64,000 bases of DNA from Trileptium ribeirensis (taxonomy: Eukaryota > Nematoda > Enoplea > Enoplida > Thoracostomopsidae), in NCBI GenBank assembly GCA_030248225.1, contig JASANE010016271.1, positions 22,787-86,786 on the forward strand. Reading direction: 5' to 3'. Under the pieces are notes generated by a model. It saw only the letters and a program-made list of their open reading frames with translations. It had not been told where the DNA came from and ran no database searches. Both the position numbers and the translations under genes were made by a program. Numbering within the stretch: position 1 is the stretch's first letter; each line of letters opens with the position of its first letter. This document shows, in pieces, positions 1 through 64,000 of the stretch.

Positions 1-1654
1 GGCAGAAAATGTTTTTTATTCGATAGCGTAAGTGATGATGATGTATCATTTAGTTGAAATTAACACCACCTTCACGGTCAAAATTTTCAAAAAAACTGGA
101 TTCAAGTGTTTTTTCCCAAAACTTGCCATATATGTACTAGTTTTTCGCTGCTCACATCACAACATAAAGGAGTCACATAGAAAAACGGAGAACTTAATCG
201 ACACGTGGAGATGTTGCTGGACTTCATTTTTTCGGACGACTCCCTGAGCCACTGTGCGATCAAATATGGGCCCTTTACCGTATATATAATTTTGAATTTG
301 CGGTAATTATTCGGTGTTTGGAGTCCCACACTAGTGTGTTTAAAGTTACAAATCACACTGGATACGATGTTTTGCAACAAGACTTTTGATTATATTATAG
401 CGTTTTATGGGTTTAAGGTCGACTGTTGTCGAACATGGTTTACCGAAAGAATTAACATATTGCTCCTGATTTAGTTAAGTGCCGTTCTTTTGGAAATTTA
501 TTAAAACTACTACACGTTTTGTGACACACGCGTGAAGCTCAATAGCTCCTATGAGACCAGCATTATAATGCTTCCAGATTTTATATAGGTTCCAGATGTA
601 TTAGGATGGTATAACATCAAACACAAAACTTATTACAGATGACTAAACATAACTACAACTAGAGTTACACAAAGCATCTCCTATTCAACCTCTCTCGCTC
701 CCTTTTCTTTATATTTGTACATTTAGCACAAGAATAGGTTTATAAGATTTCGGAACTGCGGAATGCATCGAAAGGAACTATATTTTCCAAAGCTCAACAT
801 TCGCTTAAAATTTTACCGGGGTATGAACCGGGGGAGGGGCCTGGTTCGCAACCAGAGGGCGGGCAACTTTGCTAAGAGAAAAAGGTTAAAAATCATGTCG
901 GAAACACTTCCAAAACGTTTTTGATGGAGAAAAGGCTATTTTGCCTAAATTTGCGAAATTTTTGGGTTCAAGACGGAATTTTATTACAAATATTTTGAAC
1001 AAATTTTAAGTCGCTTGCGGGTGTTTTTGGCGAGCGGAAAGAAAAATATTTTGGTAAGGGGCGTTGAACAGGGGGAGCTCAAAATTTTACCAGGGGGTAC
1101 ATCCGTTGTGATACATGGGGCCCTTGAAAATGCCAAGCCACCACGCCCAGTTTGGAGAGCTCAGTTTTTTCAGTATGAAACCAATCCACATGCGCTAGAG
1201 CATGCAGCGTGAAAAACGAGCCTTAAATATATTTCTATTCTCAAAAGTTTCGCCTTTTCGGCGGCTGGATAAAAATAAAGGTGCCTAAAAATTTCCATGG
1301 CTGAAAATGGTCTTGTGCTTGCTGGAAATGTTTCGTTAGCGTATTATTGGCTTCCTAGGCTTAGAAAGCGGCTAATGAAACTTATTCAACACAATGTTGT
1401 CATTAATTCAAAATATTACATGAATACATCAAATCAAAAATCATGAAAAACAGCCAAAACACCAATCGAATTTGCGAACAGCAATTGAACAGCTGCTAAT
1501 TTTTCGTGCATTGATGGAGGACAATTCGCGAAATTTTTACGAAATATTTGCTTTTATTTTTGACCGCAACTGCAATATCGAAATTGTAACTTAGCTCAGT
1601 TTTCCAAGGACTACAATGTATTTCCGCTTATCGTAGTAACTCTATTGAGATTGC
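1..1654. other. Non-coding flank, nothing recognised
   Basis: AT-rich sequence with no exon-like stretch. The missing phosphorylase C-terminus was looked for on the minus strand and not seen. The stretch near 1015-1212 is open but shows no family resemblance. Confidence 0.4.
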
Positions 1655-3665
1655 AGAACGTAGTGAAGCATACAAAACTAACACCGATAATAAGTTTCTC
1701 ATGCCCGAAAACCCCTAAGTGCAAGCTATCAGCCTCTCAAGACACGTCACAATAAAATTAGGAAATTTGGCCGAGGAACCATGAGGGCCATGCCCTCGTA
1801 CACATGGAACTACGGGTCGCAGAGTAAAACAAAGACCAACAAAGAATTTCTCATGCTCGAAAAACACCCAAGTGATACTTTTCAGCCGCCCAGGATTTCA
1901 GAACAAATTTTCAAATTTTTGTCGATGAACCACGAGGGTGCCATACCTCAAACCCCATAACTCAAGAACCAGGATCTTAATCGAAAAACAACAAGAACCT
2001 TCGACATTTATAATTTTACTATGAAATAAAACGAACCAGAAAAAAATTCGAAAATTAAGATAAAGACAACCTTGCTTCCGTGAAAAGTACTAAAATGAAG
2101 TAAAACCCCTCAATGGGGGCGCCATACCCTGTACCCATTTAAACATGGGTCGCAGAGCAAAACCAACACGGCAATGAGTTTCCCATGCCAGAAAACCCTG
2201 AAGGGAAACTTCAGCCATCCTGGATGTCAGAACAAATTTTCGAAAAAATTCGAAAGATAAGATAAAAACCTTGCTTCCGTTAAGCATACTAAAATGGGGT
2301 AAAAACCTCATTTTTACCTCTGACCCCGAACCATGGGGGCGCCATATCCCCATACCTATGGAAACATGGTCGCAGAGCAAAACCAACACCGGCAATGAGT
2401 TTCCCATGTCAGAAAACCCTTCAGGAAACTTTTGAACCACCCATGGCGTCAGAACAAATTTTCGAAAAAATTTGAAAGTTAAGATAAAAATAACATTGCT
2501 TCCGTGAAGAGTACTAAAATGGGATAGAAAACCTCATTTTGACCTCTAACCCCGAACCATGGTGGCGCCATACCCTCCGTACCCATGGATCGCAGAGCAA
2601 AACCAAGACCGGCAGTGAGTTTCCCATGCCCGAAAAACCCAAGTTAAACTTTGCAGCCACCCAGGACGTCAGACCAAATCTTCGAAAAAATTCGAAAGTT
2701 AAAATAAAAATAACATTACATCCATGGAGAGTACTAAAATGGAGTAGAAAAGATCATTTTGACCTCTAACCCCGAACTATGGGGCGCCATACCCCCATAC
2801 CCATGGAAACATGGGTCGCAGAGCTAAACCTACACCGGCAATGAGTTTCCCACGCCAAGTGAAACTTTTCAGCCACCTAGGACGTCAAAACAAATTTTCG
2901 AATTTTGGGTCGAAGAAGAGCGAGGGTCCCATACCCCCACAACCGGAGCCTTGATCGAAAAACAAAAAAAGAGGAATCGGCATTTATCATTTTACTATGA
3001 AATAAAACCAACCAGAGAAAAAATTCCAAAGTTAAGGTAAAAATAACCTTGCTTCCATGAAATGTACTAAATGGGGTAAAAAAACTCTCAATTTGACCTC
3101 TGACCCATAACCTTGGGGGCGACATACCCGGTACCCATGGAACGATGCGTAGTAGAGCAAAACCAATACCGGCAATGAATTTACCATGCCCGAAAACCAA
3201 CAACCGAAACTTTTCAGCCGCCCAGGACGTCAAAACAAATTTTCGAATTTTGGGTCGAGGAACCACGGAGGTGTCATACCTCAAACTACATTCCAGAACT
3301 GGAGCCTCAATCCAAGAACACAAAAGAGGCATCGATATTCATCATGTTACTATGAAATAAAATCAACCAGAGAAGAAAATACGAAACTTATGATAAAAAT
3401 AACCTTGCTTCTGTGAAGGGTACTAAAATGTGGTAAAAACCCTCGTTTTCACCTCTGATCCCGGAACCAGACAACAAATCAAAAAACGCTCGGGTAAATC
3501 AAGTAAATCGGTAAGTCAAAAAACAACGGTAAATCGACTATGCCGGTTCGAATAAGATCAATATTATGAAAATCGGTTACGTCGTTCCCAAGTTATGATC
3601 ACACACACACAGAGACGGAATTTAACACACTTCACATCTGCAACACACAATCTCCACTACGTTAC
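1655..3665. repeat. Dispersed element 'E' with 220/330-bp tandem units, copy 1
   Basis: Built from repeats of a block containing GGTCGCAGAGCAAAACC, CGGCAATGAGTTTCCCATG and CAGGACGTCAGAACAAATTT. Block starts near 1817, 2149, 2369, 2588, 2813 and 3143 give spacings of about 332, 220, 219, 225 and 330 bp. The long form carries an extra ~110-bp insert with GCATTTATCATTTTACTATG. It is bounded by AACGTAGTGAA on the left and CTCCACTACGTTACA on the right, a possible short inverted repeat. A shorter copy with the same termini lies at 22690-23640. Open frames in it follow the repeat and are not genes. Confidence 0.8.
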
Positions 3666-4511
3666 ATTACGCTAAAATTATTGAAAACCGGTTGCGTGCC
3701 TTTATTATTGCGGTTACAAAAAATTTATGGCAAGGCTATAAGCGTTTGTAGGGTTTCAGAGTTGAAGAATATTATAACAAAATTATAAAGCGCGAATTAC
3801 ATCAAAAAGAAAGCGCTGAGATCCTGCAACGTGAATAACGCTGCAAATCGTAATTTTTCTTAGAACTTGTGATTTATAAATTCCAAAACGTTTAGCTTTC
3901 TTGGTTATTAGAGGAAGAAATAAAGGTTCCTACGGTTTTGTTATATGACGAAAATGTCCGTAGCGTTGTAATTAATGCACCGCAAGTGTACTATTATTCT
4001 GGGAATCGGGCTCAAGAAGCTCAATTTGAAATCCTGAAATAATCACTAAGAACAGACTTTCCGAAAGTAACTTGCTATATTTCCAGATAGAAACCAAATA
4101 CCTAAAACCACGGTGCCTTAATAAAAACCCATATTAAATCCTTGGAAGTAGACAGAATTGCGAAGTTGAATATAGAAATACTTCGCTACATAAAACTAAG
4201 CATATACAATTTAACAACGGTGAAAACTTAAGCTATAAATAGACAGTTCATTTGAACGTTCGTTAATTCTATTAATCGTTCCGATAACCGGAAGTAGAAA
4301 ATATAAAATTGTGGCAAAACCATACAGCAATGTACACAGACTGAAATTTATGAAATAGTACACAATGAAGCAATTCAGAGTTTGTTCAGCTGCTATATAG
4401 TAATGACCAGTGCTACAATGCTGTGGGAACACTGTTCCGTGGAAGTACAAAGCTCAAACGACAAAAACGGGAATCCGAACTCTCAATAAATTACAGTGAA
4501 AAGAAATTCAC
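3666..4511. other. Intron or 3' flank of phosphorylase, no feature
   Basis: Lies beyond exon E17. 3850-3990 resembles 29860-29990 and 48880-49030 (around TTGTGATTTATAAA and GAAGAAATAAA), so part of it is a dispersed repeat. No exon was found. Confidence 0.5.
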
Positions 4512-57260
<52,749 letters not shown>

Positions 57261-57786
57261 CTACAAAATTGAAATAAGAAACTTTTATTTCCAATTAATA
57301 TAATCATGTGCTTTAGGTATGCTCTATGATTCACAATAAAAATGCATCTCTGTACCTTCCCACTGTGGTCACAACAGGATGGGCCCTCCGGAAAACACTA
57401 AATGGTCATATTTGCTCAAACACTGGAGCGATTTAGCTAAGGCTAATTTTGTTTAGTTATACGCGGTACCTAGATTTTGTCTCACCTGCCAGTCAGGATT
57501 GCACCAAGACATGTTAAATGAGCCCTTGGGATCCCGAAGACACTGAATTTGCCATATCTCCTTAACAACTACTGGGATTGAGCTCGTTTTGTTCAGAAAG
57601 CTAATATTACTCTATTATAGCTATGTGCAGTGCATTGCTATTGCCCTCACCTGCAAGGCAATTTTGCATTAAGATGGTTTTAATGGCCATTGGGATCCCG
57701 AAGACACTAAATTGGTCACATCTCAACGACTAGAGCGATTCGGCGGCGTTGGGCTCATTTTATTCAGAAAGCAAAGCCCTATATAG

Positions 57787-58158
57787 CTGGCCTGTCCACA
57801 GTGGGCGGGTGGGGGGCGGACCCCCCCCCCCACTTTCCAAATCCCCCCATGTTCGTGAGATTTTCCCCCATGTCCGACCCCCCCACTCGGCCGAAACCCC
57901 CATGCTCAACTAATTCCAAAAATTTTTTATGTCTGAAAATTTATGTTTTTTGTTTGCAAATTGTTTTTTAAACATTAATTACCACTATTTACAATGCTAA
58001 AATAGTGTTTTTTAGCTTGAAAGTACGTTCACAGTAGTAAAAATGCATGAAAATATGGAAATATTTTGTATTTTTAAGCCAAATTTATCCCCCCACCACT
58101 TTGAAGTTTCCCCCGAGAATGAACATCCGCCCCCACCCGCCCACTGTGGACAGGCCAG
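57787..58158. mobile_element. CTGGCCTGTCC MITE at the palindrome apex
   Basis: 372 bp with ~34-bp inverted repeats: CTGGCCTGTCCACAGTGGGC continuing GGGTGGGG at the left, the complement at the right. The interior has CCCCCATGTTCGTGAG, AAACATTAATTACCACTATT and GTGTTTTTTAGCTTGAAAGT, shared with 17091-17387, 20033-20268 and 30275-30595. It is the only non-palindromic part of 51988-64000 and the best preserved copy of the family here. Confidence 0.93.
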
Positions 58159-58689
58159 CTATATAGGGCTTTGCTTTCTGAATAAAAACGAGCCCAACGC
58201 CGCCGAATCGCTCTAGTCGTTGAGATGTGACCAATTTAGTGTCTTCGCAATTCAATGGCCATTAAAACCATCTTAATGCAAAATTGCCTTGCAGGTGAGG
58301 GCAATAGCAATGCACTGCACATAGCTATAATAGAGTAATATTAGCTTTCTGAACAAAACGAGCTCAATCCCAGTAGTTGTTAAGGAGATATGGCAAATTC
58401 AGTGTCTTCGGGATCCCAAGGGAACGATTTAACATGTCTTGGTGCAATCCTGACTGGCAGGTGAGACAAATTGCAGGAATCGCGTATAACTAAACAAAAT
58501 TAGCCTTAGCTAAATCGCTCCAGTGTTTGAGCAAATATGACCATTTAGTGTTTTCCGGTAGGAAACTCCATCCTGTTGTGACCACAGTGGAAAGGTACAG
58601 ATATGCATTTTTATTGTGAATCATAGAGCATACCTAAAGCACATGATTATATTAATTGGAAATAAAAGTTTCTTATTTCAATTTTGTAG

Positions 58690-58869
58690 GTGGAAAATGT
58701 GTCAAATATAAAGAAAACATTCAACCGATATTTGCACTTCTCGCAAATTAAAGATCGTAATGTAGCGACAGCACGTGAACTACTACTACGCTTCTGCGGA
58801 AACCGTGCGAGATCACTTAGTGTCACGTTAATTTTGACCCAGCAGTTCTATTACTATACCGATCCGAAG
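58690..58869 (+). pseudogene. Mirror copy of phosphorylase exon E1, frame broken
   Basis: Keeps the TTTTGTAG acceptor and starts [20 protein letters not shown]. An extra base after GCACGTGA (~58778) shifts the frame until a one-base loss near 58830 restores it, so [20 protein letters not shown] is replaced by unrelated residues and QQFYY follows. The donor reads GTACCG instead of GTATGC. Total length is still 180 bp. No other phosphorylase exon lies on this strand in the window. Confidence 0.93.
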
Positions 58870-58910
58870 GTACCGCCGAATTAGCGTGATAGTCGCTTAC
58901 AGAAGTAATA

Positions 58911-60625
58911 TACGGTAGATGCGGCTAACTTTGAACATTTTTCAGCTTCAAAAAGTCGTCATTCAATGAACTTTAAATGATTCGTTCTAATTTTTTTGCA
59001 AAAGGTGGAACTCTGCTCTGGCAGCGCAGCTGACTTCGCCGTTAGTATCACTAATGGCGAAGTCAGCTTTTTTAAAAAACCTTGGTGTTCAAAGTTAACC
59101 GCCATGGCGCCATCTTTGTACACCCCCAAGAAAATGCATATATTTCTGCATGTGTGTTCAATTTTCTAAAGAAAGGGCTAACATTGAACGCCCAGGGGAT
59201 TTTTATAAAAACAACGTTGTTTTTCACACACTTGTGCAACCAAATAATGAAACAAAAGATTTTAATCACAAGAAAACAAAAACGTACCCTGTATTATGAC
59301 CACTAAAAAGGATACTATTGCCCTACTAACTGATCAAGTCCTTACATCTTGAAGCCTCAAAAAGCGACATGGCGGAGAACTTCTTGAAAGTTAAGACAAT
59401 GACATACACAACTCCGCCCTAGTTTTTTCAAGTTATTACTTCAAAAACGGCGACTAGTTTACGCTACACTGAAAGCCACTGCGAAATTCATCAAAGTACG
59501 TATGAAAAGACGGAAGGCATACTAAGGCACTCGAAGTGGAACTACGTTGGCAACTGAAAACACACCCAAAATTATAAGAAAAACATACGAAACAAAAAAA
59601 AGCAAAACAAATTCAACGAATTTTTTTAAGAAATTACATTACAATTGCGTCCATAACCTCTTCAGCCAAATGAAAGTGCCGGCTTTCCGAATTAATTCGC
59701 ACCTCTCGGGGGGGTTCGGAGTAGAGCTTCGCAATTATATCTGCCCTATCAAACCACTCCTCCTCATCCCTGCGCTGGGGCCATTTAAATTCCTTTGCAG
59801 GTCTCCTGGGTTCCATAAACTTTATGTAATACTGCACATCGCTTTTGTCCTCATTAAGCTTACATTGTCGATTTTGGCGATGTACCACCGTTTCTCGCAA
59901 ACGACAGCGACGAAGTCTTCCGAATTTCAAATCGAAAACCCCAAGGAGGTTTGGAGAGCAATTTCCTCTTAGTCGTAGCACCTCTAGTTGAAGGCCGGTC
60001 GGCATTTTTGGGACCCCTTCAGAATCGGTCGATTCATCTGATTTTTTTGAACCTGGAACCGAGGTGATTCAGTTTCGCGTGCAGCACCGGCTGCCTTTGC
60101 AGACAGTGACGCACCGGGCTCCACACGTAAACGTTTGCCGCGACCAGTTTCAATATGAGTCAGAATTCGGAGTCTAACTTTGCACAGTCAGGTGTTCAAT
60201 GTTACCCCCCTGTTCAAAGTTAGGCGGAGTTTGAAAATTAGAGGGTAACTATGAACAGCTCTATTGCAGCTCACTGACGCATCCGATGTAAAAAAGCTTT
60301 GCACAGCCTTTTTCGAGCGTCGTTTTTTATGCAAGATAATACATTTCCATACGTTTAGTTATTGACACGACTCCAAAACAATAGGCGTTTTGAAATGCAT
60401 ATTTTTCGGTTAAAAAATGACATTATTTGAGAAGCAATATATCAACGATTAGTGCACATAAATGCTTGTTGCGTGGTTTGGTGTAAAGAAAATCGATAAA
60501 ATATTCATATGCAATAAAAATTTTTCAAGCATTGCTATTGGTTGTGATGTTATAGCAATGAACATAACTTTGCACAAAAATGTTCAATGTTACCCTCCTG
60601 TTCAATGTCAACCGCTTCTACCGTA
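58911..60625. mobile_element. TTGAACA transposon, right-arm copy
   Basis: Inverted copy of 55346-57042, 1715 bp against 1697, with the same termini (TACGGTAGATGCGGCTAAC and CGCTTCTACCGTA) and TTGAACA motifs. Differences are mostly small indels. Confidence 0.85.
59634..60165 (-). pseudogene. Right-arm copy of the broken Tudor-like ORF
   Basis: Mirror of 55801-56333. KSDVQYYIKFMEP, EFKWPQRRDEEEWFDRADII and the same stop are kept. VAVVYEKRWYIAKI is lost to further frame changes (59870-59900). Confidence 0.8.
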
Positions 60626-63276
60626 TTAATTTCAAAAGTAAATTTTAATGTAGATACTGTTTTTTCATAGAAACATTTTTGTCTGTTTCGTATACCAGAG
60701 GTAGCAATGGTTGGACCCATATTTTACTTTCTGCACGTATGCGAACGCCATTTCAGTAGACAACTAATATTGCTCGTAGCCTTCTGATGTTCTCCTTTAA
60801 TTACAGTTTAATCTTAACTGATGGTCCTTTCTTTTTCATGTGCTAATAGTATGTTCACTAAAGCTATTTTTTAAATTTCGCTCAACAACAATAGTATCTA
60901 GGTTGTTCATTCTCACAGTATATTATGTGGATTAAGGCGAAACATTACCGAACCCGCCTGTAATAGTGACAATTTCTAAGTATGTCTGGAATTTGTAAAA
61001 ATGTTTTTGGATATTAACGCATGAACGTGATATACGGCCGGGTGTCGCTTGTGATGTTTCGCAAATTGTAATGATAATGTAAAATGTTGTACCAGGTTGT
61101 TCGCAAAGAATTTTTTGCCATCCTTTTGTGGTAATTTCGGTAGATCTATTAAGCGCATTATATTAAAGCATATATAAATGTAACCTGTGGAAAAGTTGAA
61201 TTATTTGTAGGGCTAATGCTCCATCTCCTGTTAGTTATTAAGATTTAAGCAATTATTTTGTAATAATAAATCAAAGCTATCCAGTAATAATTATTATACT
61301 GTTTTTGCTATCGCTGCTTGTGCGTAAAACTCAAATATATTCCCTGTTACATAATCCGTTACCTAAATTGATATATATATATTTCACGTGTTGGTTAAGA
61401 ACTGTCTGCAACATAATGCCACTCTAATAAATTGTCCGATTCGTTGTATATCAAGCAAGTCTTATGTAAACAATCACAGTGTCTTCATTATACAAACTTC
61501 ATTTCACACAAATGACTAAATTATGACAAGCAATAAATTTACTTATACAAACGGATATATATATATATATATATGTAGTAAACACTTGAGGAATTAATAG
61601 TTATTTAACAAGAGTATCCTTGTCTGAAAAAAAGTACAACTGAATAGAGTTTCAGCTCTTGCCCGAATTGTATATAATATCTTCTTCCGAGAAGTACATA
61701 CATATGTCACAGTATTATAGAGACTATACCAGAATTAGCTTCGAAACACCTCTGTAATCGGCTACGCTCTAAATGAATGTGTCGACCGGTCGGCTTGTAA
61801 TTAAAGCTAGTATCTCGATGAATGATTAACTTTCCCCTCAATATGTACCAACTGATAAATTTTATAAAAGCCTTTCTGCTAACGAATTTGATAATTAAGC
61901 CTTTAACGAGATTGGCTACCGCGACAAATTTCATTTTCGCTCTCAAATATCGTCGGATGAATTCGAGGCACTTTAAATCGGTAACTCTTTGTTCTCGGTC
62001 GGACTGTAAATTATTTCAATATGATGGTCAACGAATGCGCATATACAGTTTAGCGTGTATTAGCACAATCAAACACAACGTGAAAGCAGTTTGATACATG
62101 CTATTGTGAGTGTGGTACAGCTCAACGTGTATTCAACAAAACATAAAAACTGACGGTTGTTTGAGCAACAAAGTCGGCGAAGCCGAGCGAAGCGTTTTTA
62201 TTTTCTGTCTGGGAGTAGAAAGGACGCTAGTTTTTGGAATCGGTCTGGTTTTAGGTTTGGGTCCCGTAAGATACCAAGAACCACTGAAACCGATTTTAAA
62301 AAACTTTTTTTTGTTTGAAAGCCTATCATGTCAGAGTGTGCACCTGATATTTGGGATTGAAAAATTTTGAGTGGTTTAATGGGTTATTTCACGCTACGAT
62401 GAGCGTTTTGCCCCGAGAAAAATGACTAATGACTTCTTTTGCTCCGATTATCTTCATTTTTACACCCTATGACCAAAAAACATCAAGGATCCGTAATTTG
62501 AGGTCGTTATAGTAGAAAATGTTTTAACCGTTTTTATGCTATGACTTCCCAAATACTATCTTGCTTGCTTTGCAAGGTACCATAAAATGGCCTCTTGGTA
62601 CGCTCCGGGGACCCCGATCTAGCCCGATTTTGTGATTGATGTCGTGCAGCCCGTCAGCGCGGTCAAAATGACGTTATGCGGAACTCAGTATATCAAAATT
62701 AAGCTTTTTATGCCTATTCTTGGGTCAAATTTAAAAGATTTCCAAACACGGGGGTGCTGATTTATACCGGTTATTAAATGGAAACGAAGCGGCCATAAAC
62801 GGTAGCTACTTATATCGATAGTTTAGCCGGGGGGAAGTGTTATGCAAAAAAAATTCACAACGTACCCTTTGCCAGATATGTTAGATAAACTTAAGTAGCT
62901 GGTGGTCGGGGGGTAATTATTTATTTTCGTTCAAAACCACTCATAAGTTTTATAACAAGACCCAGTGGCCTTTTTCATATCATCCACTCTACTTTTCGCA
63001 AAAGAATGTGGTCGGGGGGGGGGTAAAATGTGAGATGGCCAATTCGATCGTGTTTAACCAGCATAGCTTGAAAACTTTACTTTAACCAGCAATAACTTGA
63101 AAACGTTATGTAGATATTCTCACTTTTAAGTCATTAGAAAGTATCACAGCCACACAAAGTATCACCACGAGGCACCCTTGATACCACCGCCATGGCCACC
63201 GTAGCCGCTGCCAAATAATGTCTTAACCCCTTCCCCCAACTCTGCGTAATGTCAAATGCTGCGATGGCGTCCCTCC
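60626..63276. other. Right-arm mirror of 52708-55345
   Basis: Holds inverted copies of the two unassigned frames (60976-61158, 61707-61946), the AT microsatellite (near 61556) and the TGAGCGGAGC element's end (near 62165-62200, where one terminal arm has lost bases). Nothing specific to this arm was seen. Confidence 0.7.
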
Positions 63277-64000
63277 TCAACGGGACCCCGCCTTCCCCTT
63301 GCCGAATCGCTAATTTTAGCCTCCACATATGCTGCGGCGTCAATGGCGAAAACCTTGCCGGCCTCCACTACGTTCACGTTCATCAGAACGGAAAGACCGT
63401 GGGATGTCGGCACGGTGTTGTTCCGGATGCTGGTATTGCTTGAACGTTCGAGTTTTAGGTCCGCACCACTCATGATACTGTACGTTGTAGTCTCCTCGTC
63501 GTCGCCTTCGAACCGTATCGGAGACTCGCTCAGCACAGTAGCGACGTACCATGTTCTATCATAGACGGCGATGACGTTGCTCATCACCGATACATCCAAG
63601 GCTGCTGCTATTGTTGTTGTGGTCGTTGTAGGACTTGAAGCATCGCCAGCTTGTATTGCTGTGGTCGTTGTAGGACTTGACGTATCACCATCTGATGTTT
63701 GTGTTGGCTCGGCGACCGCATTTGCGACGCCATCTGCGAAATTGAGCTCCACGTTGCACCCTTTGCTTAGGGCACAATTGACCAGCTACACATCCGGCGC
63801 AAGCACACGACGACACCCATGCACACAGATCACCACCAACCATTCGTAAGCAATGGAATCGGAGTGTGTCCTTCACGGTGCGGCCGGCCGCCCACCGACG
63901 ACTCAACATTTTCTTGCACTTTTCTTCTCATGCTCGCATCATTAAGCAACTCCAGACGGATGTTGGTATGCGGCTGCACTTCAGTGCAGAACGACGTGGA
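63277..64000 (-). pseudogene. Right-arm copy of the 291-codon ORF, truncated by the window
   Basis: Mirror of 51988-52707. NFADGVANAVAEPTQTSDGD and the TTTT linker are kept. A base loss near 63490 and a gain near 63393 garble YYNVQYHEWCGPKTRTF; another change near 63750 breaks the Cys region from the linker, and one near 63310 alters the C-terminal tail (AKQRF). Confidence 0.85.

Larger units (their letters stand above)
58159..64000. repeat. Right arm of the palindrome, divergent and indel-rich
   Basis: Reverse complement of 51988-57786 with scattered substitutions and many 1-2-base indels, often in homopolymers. Reading frames that are intact in the left arm are broken here: exon E1 and the 291-codon ORF. 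It is cut by the window end inside the ORF. Confidence 0.95.

Noticed and set aside
2090..3416. Proteins encoded in the 220/330-bp repeats
   Set aside because: Frames on both strands follow the repeat period and resemble no protein family.
58690..58869. A second phosphorylase gene on the plus strand
   Set aside because: Only exon E1 is present, its frame is shifted over ~20 residues, and it lies in the mirrored arm; it is a duplicate fragment.

Overview
The window comes from an AT-rich, repeat-rich invertebrate animal genome. The evidence is spliceosomal GT-AG introns, several classes of animal LINE, hAT-type and Tc1/mariner-type elements, and minisatellites. One host gene is visible: a glycogen phosphorylase (EC 2.4.1.1) on the minus strand. 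Seventeen consecutive coding exons lie between 57260 and 4512. All seventeen join with consistent intron phases and no missing segment, giving about 705 codons that correspond roughly to residues 22-730 of the ~840-residue animal enzyme. The first coding exon and the last ~110 residues were not found. By eye the protein looks ecdysozoan, perhaps nematode-like, but this is weak inference and no species can be named.

Layout from left to right. 1-4.5 kb: a ~2 kb element built of 220/330-bp repeats. 4.5-20.8 kb: exons 17 to 6 with short introns, holding a 1.6-kb minisatellite (7.3-8.9 kb), an AATTAG-rich TIR element (10.7-11.5 kb), a dispersed repeat (12.65-13.8 kb), a Tc1/mariner-type MITE (14.06-14.38 kb) and two copies of a MITE starting CTGGCCTGTCC. 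20.8-30.8 kb: one 9.9-kb intron with seven 85-bp tandem repeats, a second copy of the 220/330-bp element, and a ~3.9-kb CR1/L2-like LINE inserted into a dispersed repeat called 'D' here. 30.9-41.7 kb: a 10.8-kb intron that is a nested stack of D copies, an RNase H-bearing LINE (34.98-41.40 kb), a LINE 3' fragment and two related hAT-like elements with 8-bp target duplications. 41.7-46.3 kb: exons 4-2, with a tandem duplication and a LINE 5' fragment carrying a degenerate 2A-like motif. 46.3-57.1 kb: the intron after exon 1, with several TIR elements. One of these contains an intact 291-codon ORF.

The most striking structure is a large imperfect palindrome. From ~51988 to 57786 the sequence is repeated in inverse orientation from ~58159 to 64000, and it runs off the window end. 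The 372-bp centre is a MITE whose own inverted repeats form the neck of the hairpin. The right arm carries a second, frame-broken copy of phosphorylase exon 1. The geometry is what self-primed snap-back at the MITE's inverted repeats would give, either in the genome or as an amplification or read artefact. The sequence alone cannot decide between them.

A second point of interest is a shared domain in two mobile-looking elements. The 291-aa ORF (51832-52707) and a broken ORF in a different TIR element (55801-56333) carry a similar C-terminal aromatic, Tudor-like module. I know related proteins only as uncharacterised multi-copy animal proteins.
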